Assembly: GCA_023375785.1 (NCBI GenBank)
Contig: SZWC01004975.1
Location: 7,359 to 42,947, forward strand
Reading direction: 5' to 3'
Source: Penium margaritaceum
Taxonomy: Eukaryota > Streptophyta > Zygnematophyceae > Desmidiales > Peniaceae
Length of the DNA: 35,589 nucleotides
The position numbers and the translations under genes were made by a program. The notes beneath the pieces are model-generated. The model was not told the origin of the DNA, searched no databases, and was given only the letters and a program-made list of their open reading frames with translations. This document shows positions 18,451-28,287 of this stretch, piece by piece; positions within the stretch are counted from its first letter, which is position 1, and every line of letters starts with the position of its first letter.

Positions 18451-19040
18451 CAGCCACAAGACCAAGTAGGCATGCAAGGTAATCCACATCCTCCTAAAGT
18501 GTGTGTGAGCATGGTACCATGTGAGCTTTCTACAACACTCAATGTATATGAGATTATTAAACAAGCTGTTGGCTGTGTTGGTGTACGTGCATCGAGCTAT
18601 CTGATTGTCACAGAGTCTTGTTTAGTGAGAGCTTTCTACTTTGTGCTGATGGTTCTCCAACAACTACATCACTCCTCCTGTGACATGTATGGTGCATTCT
18701 ACCCACCTACTTCACCCATGAATGTTTGATAGAGTTTTCTCGGTGGTTGAGACCCAGGCGCTTGGTATTTTGTGTTAAATTTGTGTCCAATTCCTGGCTG
18801 CTCATATCTGTTATGCCCTCTTGTCTCACCGCACATGCCCACACACACATGTAAAAGAGATTAAATGATCATGGCTGCGTCTGGAGAGTCAGCGCTCCAG
18901 ACCGTTGTGGTTGCTAGCACCAGTCTCACCATGCAGCCACCAAGCTCCCCACGGATGCCTCCTGGCATAACTAGCTCATCTTGGTCTCTTGACCATCTTG
19001 GTGGGATGTGGAAGAGGCTAGGCCTCGTACATTCGGACTG
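18451..19040. other. No recognised feature
   Basis: An 85-codon plus frame (18472-18729) has no motif I recognise. The tract has ordinary base composition and could be old LTR or unique flank. Nothing here supports a host gene. Confidence 0.4.
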
Positions 19041-19230
19041 TTGTAAGGCACGGCATTCGAGATTAAATACATCTCAAAATTTTGGCAATATAGAAATCTC
19101 AAAATCTTGAATCAATCTCAAACTTCGAGACGAGATCGAGAGCGTCACAAAACACTTCGAGACAAGATCAAGATGTGGCAAAATTTAAGATTTTTGAGAT
19201 GAGATCGATCTCATCTTGTCTCGTCTCAAA
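19041..19230. repeat. AT-rich block of repeated GAGACGAGAT / TCTCAAA motifs
   Basis: Short direct and inverted copies of TCTCAAA and GAGACGAGATC-like words recur. The block includes a perfect 20-bp palindrome at 19197-19216 (AGATGAGATC and its mirror). Base composition differs sharply from the GC-rich elements on both sides. It may be a small inverted-repeat transposon remnant or a simple-sequence expansion at the broken end of Copia-E. Confidence 0.45.
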
Positions 19231-19309
19231 CTTATGCGAACACATATGACACAACAAAGTATCTCGCCATGTGTGAAGGACACGAGAGGCGTATCTCGAC
19301 CAAATCTAC

Positions 19310-19783
19310 AAAGCATGCAGCGGACGAGGACACGCAACAGTTGTAATAGGCGACACATCCAAACGCTCTCACAAGTGCATGCACCAAGAGCAACATACTC
19401 AACCTCACTGGAGCTACGTACCACACAACTGTGCTTGCCACATTTCCATGAGACCGCTTTCCTCCCAAAAAGGAAGATATAGCCTGTACGACTGCGAGCA
19501 TCCACATCATGCGTCCAATCACTGTCAATGTATCCATTGATGACCACTTACAGTGGTCGTCACTCCCTGTTACCGGGCACAGTCGTGCCCGGTCACTCCC
19601 TGTTGGTCTCTGTTCCCGGGCACAGTTGTGCCCGGTAATAGACACCAACACAAGCATTTGAGAGCGCATACCTGATGACACGCAATGCTGCCTCCATGTG
19701 TCGTACTCTAGTGCACTATGGGAACTGGACAAGAAAATTCACTGTGAAGGCAACGTCTACCCGCGTGGTGGTGGCCGAGTACA
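19310..19783 (-). pseudogene. pol: RT end and RNase H remnant of Copia-E
   Basis: On the minus strand: MYSATTTRVDVAFTVNFLVQF (RT C-terminus), then MEAALRV, then RNase H YIDSDWTHDVDARSRTGYIF and SSEVEYVALGACTCESVW. These match Copia-D (TTTRADVALSVNFLAQ, TDSDWAHDTDARSRIGYIF). The HTD-type first catalytic stretch is present. It is interrupted by palindromic insertions (19572-19636) and ends abruptly near 19310, before the CDN and ADFLTKAL motifs. Confidence 0.8.
19572..19636. repeat. Two copies of a 22-bp palindrome inserted in Copia-E RNase H
   Basis: Copy 1 at 19572-19593 and copy 2 at 19615-19636 share ACCGGGCAC-A(C/T)-GTGCCCGGT-type symmetry and are separated by CACTCCCTGTT-like spacer repeats. 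Copia-B and Copia-D have no such sequence at the equivalent RNase H position. Confidence 0.6.
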
Positions 19784-19849
19784 TTGGTAGCGTGATCCAG
19801 TGAGAGCTAGGCATCCTTGAGGGTGCCTCCACACCCACTAGAGCCAACA
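19784..19849 (+). repeat. Remnant of Copia-F 5' LTR (last 66 bp)
   Basis: Same length and all but one base identical to 25541-25606, ending in CAACA. About 659 bp of the 5' LTR are gone and Copia-E RT sequence abuts at 19783. Confidence 0.9.
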
Positions 19850-19851
19850 AA

Positions 19852-19866
19852 GGGTTATGGGCCCAC
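19852..19866 (+). promoter_or_regulatory. Half-tRNA-type primer-binding site, Copia-F
   Basis: GGGTTATGGGCCCAC, two bases after the LTR end, is complementary to the anticodon arm of plant initiator tRNA-Met (around the CAU anticodon), not to its 3' end. Priming by a cleaved initiator tRNA half is established for Drosophila copia. Copia-A and B use the usual 3'-end site instead. Confidence 0.8.
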
Positions 19867-19916
19867 GTGCCTAGAAGGACCCTAGCTCTACAACCTTCAC
19901 GCTGCCGCCGCGCGCC

Positions 19917-21480
19917 ATGGCACCGACCGAGCAAGAGAGCATCGGCGTCTCCAAGTTTGACGGACTTGGCTTCCACCTTTGGAGGTGGGAGTTTGAGGTC
20001 TTCCTCGATGACAAGGGCCTACTTGAGCTGGTCAAGGGTGAAGAAACTGCCCCTCCGGATACCGCGACGCCGGAGGAAGTGGAAGCGTACAAGAAGTGCA
20101 ACAAAAAGGCGCTTGCTTTGTTGGTGTATGCGCTTGCTCCGACGCAACGCTCCCTCATCCAAGGATGCACGGAGGCCGCGGAGGCCTGGAAGAAACTCTG
20201 CACCATCTATCATTCCACCAACCTTGCTAACCAGCTCTTCGTCTTCAAGAGGCTCGTCACCCTCCAAGCCAACGAAGGCGACGACATCATGGAGATCCTG
20301 CAGCAGATTGAGTCCCTCACTGCCGAGTGCGTAGCCACCGGATGGAAGGTCGACCCTCAGCTGCAAGCCATGATCCTCCTCCTGGCCTTGCCGGACAGTT
20401 GGAGTCCCATGATCACCGTCGTAGGCGGCTGGTCCGCCGATGAGCTGAAGTACCCGAAGGTGGCTGAGTACGTCCGCAACGAATGGATGCGGCGTGGTGG
20501 GAGAGAGAGTGGGGCGACATCAACTTCCGCCTATGCCGTCCGCCCTCAAGGTGGAGGGGGAGGCAAGAAGGGGAAGGGTGCCAACCAGGGCACCAAGAGA
20601 GGTGACAANNNNNNNNNNNNNNNNNNNNNNNNNNNNNNNNNNNNNNNNNNNNNNNNNNNNNNNNNNNNNNNNNNNNNNNNNNNNNNNNNNNNNNNNNNNN
20701 NNNNNNNNNNNNNNNNNNNNNNNNNNNNNNNNNNNNNNNNNNNNNNNNNNNNNNNNNNNNNNNNNNNNNNNNNNNNNNNNNNNNNNNNNNNNNNNNNNNN
20801 NNNNNNNNNNNNNNNNNNNNNNNNNNNNNNNNNNNNNNNNNNNNNNNNNNNNNNNNNNNNNNNNNNNNNNNNNNNNNNNNNNNNNNNNNNNNNNNNNNNN
20901 NNNNNNNNNNNNNNNNNNNNNNNNCAAGGATGCACGGAGGCCGCGGAGGCCTGGAAGAAACTCTGCACCATCTACCAGTCCACCAACCTTGCTAACCAGC
21001 TCTTCGTCTTCAAGAGGCTCGTCACCCTCCGAGCCAACGAAGGCGACGACATCATGGAGATCCTGCAGCAGATTGAGTCCCTCACTGCCGAGTGCGTAGC
21101 CACCGGATGGAAGGTCGACCCTCAGCTGCAAGCCATGATCCTCCTCCTGGCCTTGCCGGACAGTTGGAGTCCCATGATCACCGTCGTAGGCGGCTGGTCC
21201 GCCGATGAGCTGAAGTACCCAAAGGTGGCTGAGTACGTCCGCAACGAATGGATGCGGCGTGGTGGGAGAGAGAGTGGGGCGACATCAACTTCCGCCTATG
21301 CCGTCCGCCCTCAAGGTGGAGGGGGAGGCAAGACGGGGAAGGGTGCCAACCAGGGCACCAAGAGAGGTGACAAAAAGGGGGAGTGCTACAATTGTGGAAA
21401 ACAGGGCCACTACGCACGTGATTGCCCCAACAAGAAGTCGGACCAGTCCAGGAAGGGCGGGAAGAAGGACATCCAAGCCA
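19917..21480 (+). CDS. gag: gag of Copia-F (contains assembly gap and repeated segment)
   Basis: The ATG at 19917 follows a short leader (CGCGCCATGG context). The protein opens with SKFDGLGFHLWRWEFEVFL, typical of the DUF4219/UBN2 gag family of plant copia elements, followed by WKKLCTIY, LFVFKRL, DSWSPMI and a Gly/Lys-rich stretch. The zinc knuckle CYNCGKQGHYARDC is at 21384-21425. An N run (20609-20924) splits it; the sequence after the gap repeats 20160-20608, so the true gag is probably a single shorter copy. It is in frame with protease-integrase. Confidence 0.88.
20609..20924. other. Assembly gap (316 N) flanked by a 449-bp direct repeat
   Basis: 20160-20608 recurs at 20925-21373 with about five differences. 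The sequence on either side of the N run therefore overlaps itself, which suggests two contig ends from the same gag (or two alleles or copies) placed end to end. The offset is 765 bp, so the frame is unaffected. Confidence 0.9.
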
Positions 21481-22399
21481 TGATGGCCAGGGAGTCTACC
21501 GACTTAACAGATCCGGAAGTCACTGTCATCGACTCCGGATCAGGCCGCCACACACAATGCAACCGGGCGGAATTTGTCACCTACGGCGCCACCGAGCGGC
21601 GCATGACAGTGGCCAACGGCAAAACAGAGTTGGCCGCGGGCGAAGGCAATATTCGCATTGAGTCGGTGGTGAACGGTAAAGTCATTCCATGCACCATCTA
21701 CGACGTGCTCCACATGCCCAACTTTGGGGCAAACCTGCTGTCAGTGAGCCGCCTTACCGACAAGGGGCTCGAGGTGCTCTTCAACAAGAAGGAGGCCATC
21801 ATCCGGAAGGAGGGGGACGGCGAGGTGATTGCACGTGGCAAGAGGGAGGAGGACCTGTACCTTCTCCGTACCAAGGTTCTTGCCGATGCGGTGAGGACCG
21901 ATGCCGCCAACCTCGCGACGAAGGATGAAGGGGACCTGGACCTATGGCATCGTCGCCTATGCCACATCGCCCCCTCAACTGTGAGGGACATGGCAAAGAA
22001 GGAAGTGGTGCGAGGCCTTGATGTCAAGGGCCTCGATGCAACCAAGAATGCCGTGTGCGAGCCATGCGTGGTTGGCAAGGCGACACGGCAGCCGTTTAAT
22101 GGCAAAGGGACGCGAGCGTCGACGAAATTGGAGGTGGTGCACACTGACGTGTGCGGACCATTCGAGAGCTCCATCGGGGGCGCTCGCTACTTCGTCATAT
22201 TCATCGACGACCACAGCCGCAAGCTCTACCTCTACATCATCAAGAGGAAGAGTGATGTCCTGACTTGTATGCAGGAGTTTGTGGCGGCAGTGGAGCGGCA
22301 AACCGAGTTGAAGGTGAAGGCGTTCCGGAGCGACAACGGCGGCGAGTACGAGGGCTGCTCGGCATGGATGAAGAGCAAGGGGATCGCGTGGCAAAAAAA
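21481..22399 (+). CDS. pol: Protease and integrase (N-terminal part) of Copia-F
   Basis: Continues from gag. Protease VIDSGSGRHTQ with Asp at 21531. Gag-pre-integrase/HHCC zinc region LDLWHRRLCHI ... CEPCVVGK (about 21937-22080). Integrase core HTDVCGPF with Asp at 22146, FIDDHSRKLYLY, and RSDNGGEY with Asp at 22332. Just after SKGIAW a run of seven A (22393-22399) adds one base relative to the expected frame. The old frame then yields a nonsense tail as far as 22883. Confidence 0.9.
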
Positions 22400-24828
22400 C
22401 TACGCCACACTCTCCACAGCAGAACGGCGTCGCCGAGAGGGCGAACCGCACCATCCTCAACATGGTCCGGTCCATGTTGAGCGATGCCGGCCTCGCGCAG
22501 CGGTACTGGGGCGAGGCGGCACGGACAGCGGCGTACATCATGAACTTGACGCCGACGAAGCTGCTAAAAGACGCGGAGTCCAAGGTGTGGAAGACGCCAC
22601 AAGAAGTGTGGAGCGGGAGGAAGCCGACTGTGGCACACCTCCGCACGTTTGGTTGTGTTGCACATGTTATTGTGCAGGCACGGGAGGGGCGGGGCAAGCT
22701 GGACCCGCGGACTCGCCGGTGCATCTTCGTCGGGTACGAGAGCGGGAGCAAGGAGTACCGGCTCTTCGACCCGCGAAGGCAGCAGATCGTGAAGAGTCAC
22801 GACGCCACGTTCGACGAGGCCAGCCGTTGGACGGACAAGGACGCAGGTCTCTCCAAGCGTGGGGAGTGGCTGCCACTCCTTGAGGGGGAGACGCCGGAGG
22901 ACGCAAAAGAGGGTGACGTCCCATCAGCTCTAGCCGGCGAGAACCATCCGGGCGATGTGGGAGCGGCTGATTTACATTCAGCCGAGTCGGACAATGAGTC
23001 CGAAGCGCCGGCAGCTGTGGAGCTGAACGAAGATGTGGGGAGTGAGCTCGCATCTCCACGGTCCTCGAGAGAGGGGGAGCAGGCCAGCGGTGTGAGTGGC
23101 ACCGCGAGGGGGCAGCAGCAGCAGCAGCAACGGCAGCGGCAGCAGCAGCCTCAACAACAGCAGCCCCGGAGAAGTAGACGCGCAAGGAGGACGGCAAAGA
23201 GGTACGATGCCGCGGAGGACATCTGGACCGGGCTCGCTCGAGCGTTCTTTGCGCAAGAGGAGCCCGAAACCGTCAAGGAGGCGTTGCAGCGGAAGGATGG
23301 GGCTGAGTGGGAGGGAGCTATAAAATCTGAGCTCGCCTCCCATGAAGAGAATGGCACTTGGCAGCTGATTGACATGCCGGAGGGCGCGAAAATCATCGGC
23401 TCCAAGTGGATCTTCAAGAAGAAGCTCACCAAGGAGGGGAAGGTGGAACGGTACAAGGCGCGGCTGGTCGCGAAGGGGTATGCCCAGCAAAAGGGTGAAC
23501 ATTACGATGAAACCTTCGCGCTGGTGGCGAAGTTTGCCTCCATTCGCTCCATCCTCTCCGTGGCGGCGGTGCGTGACTACGAAGTCCACCAAATGGACGT
23601 GAAAACTGCATTCCTTAACGGCGACCTGGACAAGGAGGTCTACATGGAGGTGCCGGACGGGGTCGATGCGCCGCCAGGGAAGGTGTGCCGGCTTCGCAAG
23701 GCGCTCTACGGGCTGAAGCAAGTGCCACTCATGTGGTACCTGAAAATGGACAGCTTCATGGCCGAGCTTGGCTTCAAGCGCTGCGAGGCGGATCACAGCG
23801 TGTACGTGCGGAAGCAGCCGGGGTTGCACCAGATCGTGGCACTCTACGTGGACGACCTCATCCTCGTGTCGTCGGACATGGAGGAGTTGGTGAACCTGAA
23901 GCGGCAGCTGGGCGGTCGGTTCAAAATGACCGACATGGGCGAGCTCGAGTACTACCTCGACGTCGCCATCAAGAGGGACCGCAAGGCACGCACGCTCGAG
24001 ATGGGGCAGGCAAATTACGTGCAAGAGGTGCTCCGCCGCTACAACATGGAGGAGTGCAACCCCATCGGCACACCCATGACCACCACGTGTGAGCTAAGCT
24101 CAAGCATGGGCCCGAGCACGGACGAGGAGAAGGAGGAGATGGCGGGTGTGCCATACCAGTCCGCAGTGGGGAGCATCATGTACGCCATGGTGGTGACGCG
24201 GCCCGACCTAACCTTCGCGGAGGGCCAAGTGAGCCGCTACGTTGCTGACCCCGGGCCGCTGCATTGGCAAGCAGTGAAGCGGATCCTCCGCTATCTCAAG
24301 GCGACAAAACAGTCGCGGCTCGTGTTTGGAGGGAGAGCGCGTGCCGACTCCCTCGAGTTGGTCGGCTACTCGGATGCCGACTGGGCTGGTGATGTGGATG
24401 ACAGAAAATCAACGTCCGGGTACGTGTTTGTGCTTGGTGGTGCAGCGGTTTCATGGGCAAGCAGGAAGCAGGACTGCGTGGCATTGTCCAGCACCGAAGC
24501 GGAGTACATTGCGCTCGCGGAAGCCGCAAAGGAGGCGGTGTGGCTGAGGCGGCTGCTAAAGGAGATTGGCGTGCCGCAAAGGAAGCCGACGGTACTCAAT
24601 GTTGACAACATGAGTGCCATCAGCCTCACCCAGAACCCAGTGCTGCACAGGAGGACCAAGCACATCGAGATCCGTCATCACTACGCGTGTGACTTGGTAG
24701 CGAAGGGAGATGCGACTATTGTGCATTGTGGCACTAAGCGCATGCTCGCCGATGCCATGACCAAGGCACAGCCCAAGGACAGGCACGACGCGAGCTGCAT
24801 GGAGCTCGGTCTGCGCTGTGAAGTTTAA
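22400..24828 (+). CDS. pol: Integrase C-terminus, RT and RNase H of Copia-F
   Basis: Resumes in the +1 frame with the PHSPQQNGVAERANR segment (integrase Glu at 22435), then WGEAARTAAYIMN and TFGCVAHV. A Gln-rich linker (23113-23165) and RT follow: GSKWIFKKK, YKARLVAKGYAQ, VHQMDVKTAFLNG, LRKALYGLKQ, and catalytic YVDDLI with Asp at 23851 and 23854. RNase H: GYSDADWAGD, SSTEAEYIAL, NVDNMSAI, RRTKHIEIRHH, LADAMTKA. It ends in TAA at 24828. The ATG at 22462 is internal, not a true start. There are no internal stops, and all Gln codons are CAG or CAA. The 3' LTR follows at 24882. Confidence 0.93.
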
Positions 24829-24870
24829 AATGCTACAGGTTCCAAGGACAGGGCATCAAGGCTGCGGTGC

Positions 24871-24881
24871 AAGGGGGAGAT
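24871..24881 (+). promoter_or_regulatory. Polypurine tract, Copia-F
   Basis: AAGGGGGAGAT directly precedes the TGTTGACA start of the 3' LTR and primes plus-strand synthesis. Confidence 0.85.
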
Positions 24882-25606
24882 TGTTGACATGGTGTGCCCC
24901 TTGCCATGAGTGCCGTTGAGTGCACTTCCTGGTTCGACTACTGAGGAGTGGTCAAACACCGGATCTGACTTTAGATTTGGATTCCTTGGATTTTTCCATG
25001 CAGGATCAAGCTTTGAATCGCTCAATTTGAGTGAGTATTCAGAAAGTTAGCCTAGCCCGAAAAACGGGTGTTGGGTGGGTGGAATCTGGTACCCGCCATG
25101 GGTGGCAAGATATTCCACCACCATGGATCCGAGTTCATTCCTAATGGCCTCCAAATGCACCCGGGGCATGAATGAGGTGACCATAAGGACCTCCTTGACC
25201 AGGATGAACTTCTCCTTGACTTCTGGGCGAGGAAAGGCGCTTCGACGGGTCATCGTCGAAGCGCCTCCCGTTGCCTAGAGTGCAAGACCAGGTGGGCGGC
25301 TCCACCAAAAGTTACTTCGACGGCCGTAGCAGGGGCTCCACTGCTCCGTTTTGGGCGTGCTTGGATGCGTTGGAAAGCTTAGATCACAGGCTATAAGGAT
25401 CTGATGTAATCTCACTATGCTAAGCAACAAAATCATGTTTCGATTCAGTTCTACTGAATGCGACGTGTTCTGCCCACTCACATCCGTGATCCTTGTGCTC
25501 CACACCCTTCACCATTGGTGTCCCTTGGCTGCCCCAAACCTTGGTAGCGTGATCCAGTGAGAGCTAGGCATCCTTGAGGGTGCCTCCACACCCATTAGAG
25601 CCAACA
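24882..25606 (+). repeat. 3' LTR of Copia-F (725 bp, TGTTG...CAACA)
   Basis: Perfect 5-bp terminal inverted repeat TGTTG/CAACA. A CTATAAGG TATA-like box at 25391-25398 is a candidate promoter. The right end abuts Copia-E integrase sequence GTGTA at 25607. Confidence 0.9.
25235..25266 (+). other. 13-bp perfect hairpin in Copia-F LTR
   Basis: Arms AGGCGCTTCGACG (25235-25247) and CGTCGAAGCGCCT (25254-25266), loop GGTCAT. It lies about 125 bp upstream of the TATA-like box, so it may be a regulatory or foldback DNA structure. Confidence 0.5.
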
Positions 25607-26520
25607 GTGTAGGGAGCGGAGGTCTCCAGACACACCCCCTTGGAATCGAATAGACGGTTGGTGGGACCAATGAACTCACCACCCTAGTTACTGCAAGAGA
25701 CACGCAGGGACCACTAACATGACCATTCAGCTCGTAGTAACCAGGAATCGAGGACCGCACACACATTGCTATTTTAATAAATATCAAAGATCTAGTGAAA
25801 ATGAGATAAGTCAACAGTGAGACATAGAACATACCAGCCAGCACACCTAAGAAACTCATGGGGAAGGAGATCCATGACATTAGCGTGAAAAAGGTCAAGG
25901 GGGTGAGAATACTATGAGGCAGAGGGGACAATAGGAAAGTGATGCATCTCGTCTTGGGCACAGTCAAGACAGCCAGAGGGACAAGGCGACGGAAAGGTGG
26001 ATGGTGGCAGACCAAGAGCGGGTTTGAGGCAAAGCATGCTGGTAATATCATCAGTGTGAACATGGCCAAGACGATGATGCAAGAGCTGAACATGGTCATG
26101 GGAGAGAGAGGGAGCGACATGAACAAGGGAGGAGCCAACAAAGGAGGTGGAATGTGCAAGCAAAGGAACACGGTAAAGCTTGTCGCACTTGACACCTTGT
26201 AGGACAACACGGTCAAATGGACAGAGACATACAGTGCCAACACCATGACTTGTTAAGAAATCCATGTCCTGATCTTCTAAAGAGATCACCGAAAGTAGGT
26301 TGAGCTCCAATGAAGGCACGTACAGTACGTAAGGCAAGAACAACACAACATTGGGGCCAACAAAACGCACAACACCCATGCCCTAGATGGGGAGGAACTG
26401 GCCAGACCCGGTGCGGACAAAGCGAACGGGACCGGCTAGACCCAACGAGACAAAGGAGGAACAAACGTATGTCGAGTGGTGGATGGCACCAGAGTCAAGG
26501 ACCCAGAAGCCACCAGAGAC
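25607..26520 (-). pseudogene. pol: Protease and integrase of Copia-E, cut at the SAPYT motif
   Basis: Minus strand: protease WVLDSGAIHHST with catalytic Asp intact (plus 26494-26496), GSGQFLPI then TAG where Copia-D has Gln (VPVQGVGVV), and VLYVPSLELNLLSV. The integrase zinc region is LLHHRLGHVHTDD ... CLDCAQDEMHH. The core then passes through frameshifts to a V-C-L-E-T-S-A-P-Y-T equivalent, cut at 25607 by the Copia-F LTR. The target site lies in the CCCTACAC codons of the conserved SAPYTP motif. Confidence 0.82.
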
Positions 26521-27337
26521 CCAAACATGGGGAAGAACACCACACGTAACAACGGTTCCAATCGGAAGGGAGGACGAGTCACAGACAAGAAGACAATGCG
26601 GGAGAGCAAAAGACTGCTAGTGCTTGACCCACAGAATAGACGCAAATGGGGACCCAAAGACATGACCGGAGAGGTCCCCATGAAGGGCAATGTCAATGTG
26701 GCATGGGAGACCTCTGGCCAATGCAGCTATACTCTCACCTCCCTGATCACGGAGGTGGAGACGCTGCAAAAGAGACTGCTCCAGCTGGCGCTCGCCTTTG
26801 ATGGAAGGCACAACGGACAACGTAGAGGACCTCAAGGATGGAGGAAGCCATCGAGAAGCAAAGTAGGTAGGAGAAGGCGGCCCAGAGTTGACGGGGGGCT
26901 CCATAGGGTGGTGGCCAACCCCAGAGGAACTAGACTGGCAGAGGCATGGAGAGAGCACCAGCAGTGGAATAGGCCTGTGCAGAGGAGGAGCCACTAGACC
27001 GAGTCGAGGTGCTGGAGCTGGAGCTGGCCGCAGACGAGGTGGAGCCGCCAGAGTGTACCCAGGGAGCATGCATGGTGCGTGCAAGGCGTAGGTCATCAGG
27101 TGCTGCACAACACTTATGAGCAGAGTGCTTAGAAAAGCCGCAGTTCCAGTACATGGTCTTGCCGGGAACACGGGACGAGGCAGATTCGGCAAGCTTCCCC
27201 TTGCCCCGGCCCTTGTCCCGTCCATGCCCACAGCCCTGAGAAGCAAGGGCTGTGGCGGTAGAGGAAGATGATGTAGGGGTGGAGGTGGCACTGGAGGAAG
27301 AGGAAGAGGAAGAGGAGGGCGTGGTGACAGCAGTCAA
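26521..27337 (-). pseudogene. gag: gag C-terminus of Copia-E with damaged zinc knuckle
   Basis: Minus strand: a poly-Ser run, a Gly/Arg/Lys stretch, then YWNCGFSKHSAHKC (27151-27110). The first Cys of the C-X2-C-X4-H-X4-C knuckle is replaced by Tyr. Downstream, CAAPDDLRLAR parallels PPDDLRLAR in Copia-D, and ERQLEQSLLQRL parallels ERQLEQFIAFQL in Copia-B. The reading is split over two frames. Confidence 0.75.
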
Positions 27338-27489
27338 TCCCGCTATGATGGAATGGTGACAACGGTTGTTTTGAAGGCTGGTCCACCAAGCAGCAAGGTG
27401 CTTTGCTGTAAAGTCCTAGAGGAAATCAACACCAGGAGGGGACTTTGGTGGCATGGACTCGGATGCAAGGCACTGTAGCTCATCTGCCT

Positions 27490-28091
27490 TGACATTTCGA
27501 AGGAGGTCTGATAGCTCGAGAATAAACCCGTTGACCATGGTGAGCACAGCGGAAGAATTGGCCCAGTGCCGCATCGCCAAGCTCACGGAGTTGCTAAAGT
27601 GTGCGGGCTTAGTACGTATTGGCCGATTCTTGTGTACACATCAAGAGCGTGTTGAACTGCACGGTGAACGCACTTTGTGCAGTCTGGCCAATGATAGTAG
27701 TGCGGCGACGAAGCATGGTATATGCACAAACGGGGTCAAGCAGACGTTGGACGGCGCGGTCAACATTTTACTTGCCGACATCATCAACAAGCGCTTCCGG
27801 TACAAAACCGGTGAGAGCACGGACAACGCGAGTGGACTCATTAGCAACATGTGTGAATGATGGGATGACTGGGAAATAGTACTGCCAGAGACATTCCCCC
27901 TGAGCCCATGCACTGAAGCGAGTCTCCCAAGAGTAGGCAAGCGCAATGGCCAGGACTGGCGGTTGGGAGAAGAAGTCATGCTGATTGGCACTCGTGAATT
28001 TGAGGCGATCTTCAGCATCCCTCTGAGCCTCTCCAGCAAGTTTTAGTTGGCACTACACGTCAGAAATGACTGACTCATCGTCACCAGGCAT
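27490..28091 (-). pseudogene. gag: gag core of Copia-E
   Basis: The minus-strand ATG at 28091-28089 sits in a favourable CACCATGC context. It opens MPGDDESVISDV, then a TAG, then CQLKLAGEAQRDAEDRL (helix-like). The core motif WETRFSAWAQGECLWQYY is homologous to WELSFRIWAQGEGLWAYY of Copia-B. Further TAA, TAA and TAG stops replace probable Gln codons (GK-NVDRAVQ; TL-QLRELGDAAL). Confidence 0.75.
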
Positions 28092-28132
28092 GGTGACAAA
28101 TGTGGGGCTCTGCCAGATAGATTTGAGCAGAG

Positions 28133-28160
28133 TTTCGTCCGCCCCAGTGGGCGTGAGAAA
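28133..28160 (-). other. Conserved leader hairpin (Copia-E copy)
   Basis: Outer TTTC (28133-28136) pairs with GAAA (28157-28160). Inner CGCCC (28140-28144) pairs with GGGCG (28149-28153), loop CAGT on plus. It lies 42 nt upstream of the gag ATG on the minus strand. Confidence 0.6.
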
Positions 28161-28287
28161 TCAGGGGGTGCCTTTGGAACGTGGTAGAAGTGCTGCAAAA
28201 CAATCCACCCCAAGTCAGACAGGACAAGCAACCGCAAGGAGAGTAGAGATAAGAGGCCAGCAACAAAGAGACAAGCAGATGGTTAGC

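Larger units (their letters stand above)
19784..25606 (+). mobile_element. Copia-F: nearly intact Ty1/copia element nested in Copia-E
   Basis: The last 66 bp of the 5' LTR (19784-19849) match the end of the 3' LTR (25541-25606) with one mismatch. Between them lie a half-tRNA-type primer site, gag, protease, integrase, RT, RNase H and a polypurine tract. Coding damage is limited to a single extra A near 22393 and an assembly gap. It differs from Copia-A/B/D/E in leader length (67 bp), gag family, primer site and LTR, so it belongs to another lineage. Confidence 0.9.

Noticed and set aside
24825-25505. Short frames in the Copia-F 3' LTR as genes
   Set aside because: They lie wholly in the LTR, are under 80 codons and have no motif.
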